Source: Anagrus nilaparvatae (Eukaryota > Arthropoda > Insecta > Hymenoptera > Mymaridae). Taken from it: a stretch of DNA of 64,000 bases. The translations under genes were made by a program, and so were the position numbers. The number at the start of each line of letters is the position of its first letter. Within the stretch, counting starts at the first letter, position 1. The DNA lies in NCBI GenBank assembly GCA_022575985.1, contig JAKSXM010000272.1, positions 26,615,501-26,679,500 on the forward strand, written 5' to 3'. This document shows positions 58,887 to 64,000 of this stretch, one piece after another. Below the pieces are notes generated by a model. The model saw nothing but the letters and a program-made list of their open reading frames with translations, was not told where the DNA came from and did no database searches.

Positions 58887-59129
58887 GTAAGTTAACAAAA
58901 TGATTTAATATTACTTAAAGCTAAATATACAAACAAAATACAGAGCTTTTAAAAAATTTATATGCGTACTATCTTGTGTCTATTTGTATATATTTCGTTG
59001 ATACTACGTCTCCCGAATCCCGATACACTTCGTTTGTATAATGTTTTCGACTCCGGTTTTTTAATAAAATTTATTTTTATATATTAAATATTAATTATTG
59101 TTTAGTTATTAGTTTTTTTTTATTATTAG

Positions 59130-60640
59130 AATTATTGAAGTCAATCTGTAAAGATGACCATCATAACAAAAGCAATTGGTGATAAGAAAGGAAAAAATGG
59201 AGATAAACTAGATCAGCCGTTAGTTGTAGATGGTGTGGAAATTCCAGTGGTAAGTTAATAAAAAATATTTGTGTAATTTACATATTATTTGCTTATTATG
59301 TAAATATTTAAAATTTAATTTAAAATTATTAAAAAAAAAATATTTTTCATTTTTTAATTAAACAAAATATGTTATCATTAACTGATATTAAACATATATT
59401 GCATTATCATAATTTGCTGTATAATATTAGCGACAATTACAACTTGCAAAAAATTTAATAATTTTTGCATCAATTTTATTAAATACTATACAATATGGCT
59501 AAACGTTGTTACTATCTTTTTTAGATAGGAAGTCAGTGTATAGCATTATCTATTAATATTTTTATTTTTTCTTATGTGACTTTGTTGATAGTTTTTTTTT
59601 TTTTTTATAATCATTAATTTTTTTTAGAATGGAGCAGATGGAGACGCAGAGGCTCAACGTCCTAATAATGATTATGTAGTTCGTCAGCGATATTTAATTT
59701 TAGCTCATAATGCACTTCAACCAAGTGCTATAACAACATTATGTTTATTTATGACAGCAGTTATTGTTGTAGCCATTGGAATTGCTGGCGGTGTAAGCAT
59801 TTACAGACTTTATGCTAGAGACCAAATGCATAGATTTAGAACTGGATGGTACAATATACCATATGATTCTTCAAATAAACCCCTTATGTCACAACCTTTT
59901 TCTGAATATTTGGCTGATTTACCTCCTCAAGGATTATTTTCCGATTCAGATTTATTTAAAAGCTTTAGCAAACAAAAAGATGATACAATGATGTCGTTAG
60001 AAAAACTTGTTGAAAGAACAGAAAATTATTTCAGAGAACGTTTTGAAATTGATCTTGACAATGAAAATTATGAAAAAATTGATGTTCCTGATTTCCGTAA
60101 TGGCAGACGTGGTCGATTCATCCATGATTTTAATATGGTAAGTTTTTGTGAAGTATTTTTTTCAAAACTTAAAATATTAATAAACTTTATTTATTTAGAA
60201 CAAAACTGGAATTGTTGATGTTGATGGTCGTTCCTGCTTTGTAATGCCTTTAAACAGAAAAAGAGTTTTACCTCCTCGCAATATGTATGATTTATTAAAA
60301 AAAATGTACAATGGCTATTATGAAGTAGATACAGAAATTGTACGTGAAACTATGAAAGTTATAACACCACCTATTACTGATCTTTCAACAGTTGGAGCTT
60401 ATATAGCTCGTGAATGCGTTAATATGACGACTTATCTTTTACAGCCCGTTCGTGATAATGGTAATAATTAAAATTTTATTCATTTTTTCAATTTCGTAAT
60501 TAATAATTAATTTTATTTTTATTATTTCAGTTTTTAAACGAAGTACATCGGATGGTGTATTTGGAGTATTTGCAGGAAATTCTATAATGGAAGTAGATAT
60601 TATTAATTTATCAGATATCGTTTCTCAAAATAAAAAATAA
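59130..60640 (+). CDS. ITM2: Integral membrane protein 2 / BRI family (BRICHOS domain)
   Basis: A type II membrane protein whose lumenal BRICHOS domain chaperones its own processed peptide and other proteins in the secretory pathway. Coding exons: 59154-59249 (the exon starts at 59130 and carries 24 bases of 5' UTR), 59628-60137, 60199-60460 and 60531-60640; 325 aa. A short cytoplasmic N-part is followed by a transmembrane helix at about 66-90 (LCLFMTAVIVVAIGIAGGV). The BRICHOS domain (about 196-295) includes FIHDFNMNKTGIVD, Cys215 in GRSCFVMPL and Cys275 in RECVNMTTY, the expected disulfide pair. VFKR-S at 290-294 is a plausible proprotein-convertase site releasing a short C-terminal peptide, as in mammalian BRI2. 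A non-coding first exon ending at 58886 with donor AAG|GTAAGT is likely. Confidence 0.92.
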
Positions 60641-61603
60641 ATTTTTAATAAATCTATCGCTTACATATACAACAGTGTGTATATATAAAAATATATATTA
60701 TCAAATTTCTTTATAATAGCGATAGTTGCATGTGATTTGTTATATACTTCTTCCATTTTAAAAGTAAAAAAAAAATTGTCATCTTTAAAAAAAGAAATAT
60801 TTATTGCCAGGCAACATTCTTGCTACATTATTATTATTATTATTATTCATAGCAATTTTATTTAACGAATATAAAAAAAAATTATTATTGTTGAGACTGA
60901 TTTATTTTGTGAATATAAAGTATGTGTGATTGTTCGAGCTATGAAAGCAAAATGATAAAATGTGTCATTTTTTTAATTTTCAGATTTTTAAGCTTTACTA
61001 GGTATGTTCTTTTTTTATTTATTTAATAAATTTTGTATAAAAGTTCATATCAAATTTGGACTAAGTATATTTTGTTTAGTTTATTTACACTAATCAGCAA
61101 ATTCAGTAAATTTTAGTGTTATTAACATTGTTAAAATAAAATTTTCTGTGTAAAATGTATTCAATGTATCAAACACTAAAATTAGCAACAAATATGTTAT
61201 ATTCACATTCTTTTATGATGTTATTGTTGCTGCAAAAAATTTCACTTAAATAACTGTACTGTGAATTAAATGTTTATAATTTTTTTTTAAACATAATTTT
61301 ATTGTCATGAAAATCAATTATAAAAAATTAATTTTTTATTTTATTTTTACTTAATATACATTCAATATTATTAAAATAAAAGTATCTTTTCTTAGTCTGT
61401 AATTAAGATTTAACAATTTGTAATTTTCTTATATCTATAAATTTGGTAAAAATAAAAATTTCAAAAAAATTTAATCGATAGAAAAAAAATGATATTTAAT
61501 AAAATTTGTATGAATTTGCATATTAAAACTGTAAATTCTAGATTGAGTAAAAAATAAAAATTAATTGATTTGTATAAATTTTAACTTTTGATGTGAAAAT
61601 TAA

Positions 61604-61728
61604 GTAAAGCCCTTTTTAGAACTTATAAATTTTTTTTAATTCCATGTGCGTTTACTTAATACCAAAGAGTATAGTCAAAGCACACAAGATTAAAAAAAAT
61701 TAAGGTCTAGAAAAAGGGCTTAATCCCA
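61604..61728. repeat. Hairpin repeat (AAAGCCCTTTTTAGA ends)
   Basis: AAAGCCCTTTTTAGAACTTA near 61607 pairs with AGGTCTAGAAAAAGGGCTTA ending near 61722, and AATTCCATGTGCGTTT pairs imperfectly with AAAGCACACAAGATT. It is a small MITE-like palindrome of about 120 bp. Confidence 0.55.
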
Positions 61729-61770
61729 ACTTGATTGGCACCACTATTATATTATTGATTTTTAGGACTC

Positions 61771-62000
61771 TTAATTTGACAATTATACTTATCATATAAC
61801 TTGGTCAATAATTAGTTTTTTGTCTGGATTTTATTTATTCAACATCTTTAAAATTCGATTAATAATTTTGAAGTTGTATAAAAATGCAATTTAAAATTTA
61901 AAAAAAGTAATTGAATTTTTCTCCTTTTTTAGCAGTAATCATTACTATTGTGAGAAAATTATTAACCAAGTTATATGATAAATATAATTGTAAAATTAAT
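61771..62000. repeat. Inverted repeat with ~44-bp arms
   Basis: The left arm 61771-61813 (TTAATTTGACAATTATACTT.ATCATATAACTTGGTCAATAATT) is the inverse of 61957-62000 (AATTATTAACCAAGTTATAT.GATAAATATAATTGTAAAATTAA) with few mismatches and a loop of about 143 bp. Non-coding. Confidence 0.6.
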
Positions 62001-62210
62001 GTTTCTTAATAAAAAGCAATAAATAATGATGTCAATAAAGTTAGAAACTTCATTTGTCTGCAATAGGTTGTTTAATAATTAAAAAATTAAACTTTTCTTT
62101 GCTTATTTTTTTGTATTCCTTAAAAAATTTTATTTACACATACATATTTACAAAGGTGGTATACCTAACAATAAAAGTTTTTTTTTTATTTTATAAAATA
62201 AATTACAAAT

Positions 62211-63088
62211 CTATTCACATTTTTTATCCTTTATACCTTTTTGTCGTAAATAATATAATTTGTTAACCCATTTTCTAAATCTTTCATCTTTGTCAGCCAT
62301 AATCTAAATTTATGATACAAAAAATGGAGCTGTAAAATAAGTAATCAAAATGATAGTAAATAAAAATAATAAATTATATATACCGAGGGATGAAAAATAC
62401 TATTTTCAATTTCGGATGCAGAAATTGAAGTTGAGGTAGATGTTTCAGGAGCATTTTTCGTTTTTGATTCTTTGTTTCTGGAAGAAACAAATTGCTTTGG
62501 AACAAATTCATCTTTGTTAAGATCTTCTAGTATTGAAGTCTTTATTTTTTCTGTTGTCACATAGATTTCTAAAAGTAAATAAAAGCTTTTACTAAATCAC
62601 AAGACTACTTAAATATTTCATATTACCTTTTGAACTAGAAACCGTTTTATCAAAAGTATTAAGTTTATTATTAGATTGTGAGCTACTAGATCCACTAGAT
62701 GACTTTTCTCTGGATACTGATCTTCTTCTTGTTTTACCTCTGTCTGAAGAAGGAGATCTGGATCTTTGTCGATATCTATGTCTATCTCTAGAACTACCAC
62801 CGCCATAGTATCTGTGACTTTTTGAGGATTTTTCTTTACTTTTACTACGAGATCTTGAGTGATATCTTCTTTTTGATTTTCCATATTTTTGATGTACACG
62901 TTTTTTATAAGATGAAGAACTTTCTTCAGAATCTACAGAACTTTAAAACAAAAGAAAAAGTATGAGTATTTTTTTGAAGATTTAATTTATAAAAAAAAAA
63001 AATAAAACCTTGATCGTCTTGAATACTTTTTTTTACTGTGCCTGCTATAACTTCTTTCTGAATCAGAACTTGAAGAATATTTTGCCAT
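62211..63088 (-). CDS. RSRC1: RSRC1 / SRrp53-like serine-arginine protein
   Basis: A nuclear SR-related protein that helps 3' splice-site recognition (family knowledge). Exons (minus): 63009-63088, 62627-62940, 62384-62568 and 62211-62303; 223 aa with consistent phases. The N-terminal half is rich in Ser, Arg, Lys and Tyr (SDSERSYSRHSKKKYSRRS, SRSRSKSKEKSSKS, RQRSRSPSSDRGKTRRRSVS). The C-terminal half contains DEFVPKQFVSSRNKESK and IFHPSIMADKDERFRKWVNKLYYLRQ, which match the conserved C-terminus of RSRC1. It is shorter than the human protein (about 334 aa), chiefly because the coiled, charged middle is missing or contracted. The apparent start at a GTG in exon 3 is not real; the exon reads EIYVTTEKIK. 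The donor after exon 1 (AG|GTTTTA) is weak, so that junction is the least certain. Confidence 0.8.
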
Positions 63089-64000
63089 GATAAATGTGTA
63101 TATTTACAGATTATTTTTAAAACTCTATATTGAACGGAGCATTGAATTCTCTATTGGTTTTATTCCAATACTTATATTAGATCATGTTCCAATATATATA
63201 AACCGTGCTTTATTGTTTATTCTGACAAAAACATTGTTTGTTTTTATAAAAAAACACTGGTTTTTATAAATTATATTTTTAGGCTGCTTACGCCAGTGGT
63301 AAAAATTAAAACTTAAGTCATAAATAAAGGAGGGCGCACGAGGCTCAGAACTATATTAGAGAACTAGGGTCTCTAAGAAAATCTACCACTTTCTTCTCCA
63401 GAAAATAAATTTGTGGAATTTTCTTGTTCAGGAAATAAATTTAATACATATTTCGGTGAATTATGTTTGAAACAAGAATATATAAACTTACGCACTCCCA
63501 AGTCCCAACTCCCATTGTGAAAATTAAATACATATACAGTTAAATGTCAAATTTTAATGGCGTACGTACAGCCCGCAAGTATTTAAAAAAGTAAGTTTGA
63601 TTTTTTCAAGACCTAATTTTTATATTTCATTGCATTTTATGAAAAGGATACATTTTTTATTTTATTATTTTCAGCTATTTTCCAATACTAACATCAAACG
63701 CGTAGCTTACTTCTTCATAATGCTGAGCAGTACAACATTTCAAAGATGAGAGAAGTTTTAAATTTGATATACAACAAGTAAAGTTAAAATTTCTCAAGAA
63801 AGAGAATCAAAATTTGCAGCAATTTTAAGTAGATTTGAGATTAATTATCATGAGCATTGGCCCGTGGAATCGGAGGAGAAAAATCAGGAGGAACAGTCGC
63901 ATACAAACTCCAATAAGTATATGGAGAACAATATCCTCCGGACTTTCTGAAGAACATAAATCAAAATACGATCATTATGATGGCTCTATTTTGGATAACT
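63089..64000. other. Right edge, no gene identified
   Basis: After the RSRC1 5' flank the sequence becomes less AT-rich (63300-63400 and 63830-64000). A frame at about 63800-63950 contains RFEINYHEHWPVESEEKNQEE but ends in a stop and shows no recognised domain. It may be a transposon remnant or the edge of a gene beyond the window. Confidence 0.3.

Larger units (their letters stand above)
60641..62210. other. Convergent 3' interval between ITM2 and the RSRC1-like gene, with two inverted repeats
   Basis: Probable ITM2 3' UTR with an ATT microsatellite (60829-60847). Two inverted repeats lie at 61604-61728 and 61771-62000 and are annotated separately. No exon is supported. Confidence 0.4.

Noticed and set aside
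63800..63950. Frame with RFEINYHEHWPVESEE
   Set aside because: Short, ends in a stop, with no recognised domain or splice sites; too weak to call a gene.

Overview
This is a eukaryotic, almost certainly insect, genomic window. It is very AT-rich, with short AT-rich introns bounded by GT..AG, intron-bearing single-copy animal genes, divergent insect-type ionotropic receptors, a Jockey-like LINE, a Penelope-like element and many small inverted-repeat elements. The strong AT bias and scattered AACCTAACC motifs in promoters would suit a hymenopteran such as a braconid parasitoid, but that is inference. No marker in the window fixes the species.

Left part, about 1-43.6 kb, is gene-poor and repeat-rich. 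It holds two intact single-exon divergent ionotropic receptor (IR) genes: one on the minus strand (1654-3513) and one on the plus strand (22495-24252). It also holds the last three coding exons of an S9B dipeptidyl peptidase (DPP4-like) spread over 17996-40034 with introns of 17.1 kb and 4.25 kb. The second IR, a decayed LINE and a 1.55-kb near-perfect foldback element all lie inside the first of those introns. Elsewhere there is a 5'-truncated Penelope-like element inserted into a ~157-bp tandem repeat, three hairpins resembling the hammerhead core of Penelope elements, and at least a dozen MITE-like palindromes.

Right part, about 43.7-63.1 kb, is a compact housekeeping cluster: POLR1H (-), CAMLG (+), TFAM (-), RABGGTA (+), AGFG1/drongo (+), dock/Nck (-), ITM2/BRICHOS (+) and an RSRC1-like SR protein (-). 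Exon structures close with consistent reading frame in all eight. POLR1H/CAMLG and TFAM/RABGGTA are head-to-head pairs with short shared upstream regions, and dock/ITM2 is a wider divergent pair. ITM2 and RSRC1 converge over a 1.6-kb interval carrying two inverted repeats. Dock has two alternative 19-nt first coding exons.

The genes do not form one pathway: they cover Pol I transcription, ER tail-anchored insertion, mtDNA packaging, Rab prenylation, Arf/endocytic trafficking, receptor tyrosine kinase adaptor signalling, membrane BRICHOS chaperoning and splicing. No tRNA, rRNA or CRISPR was seen. The most unusual material is the repeat biology of the left half; I found nothing that I can defend as a wholly new multi-gene system.
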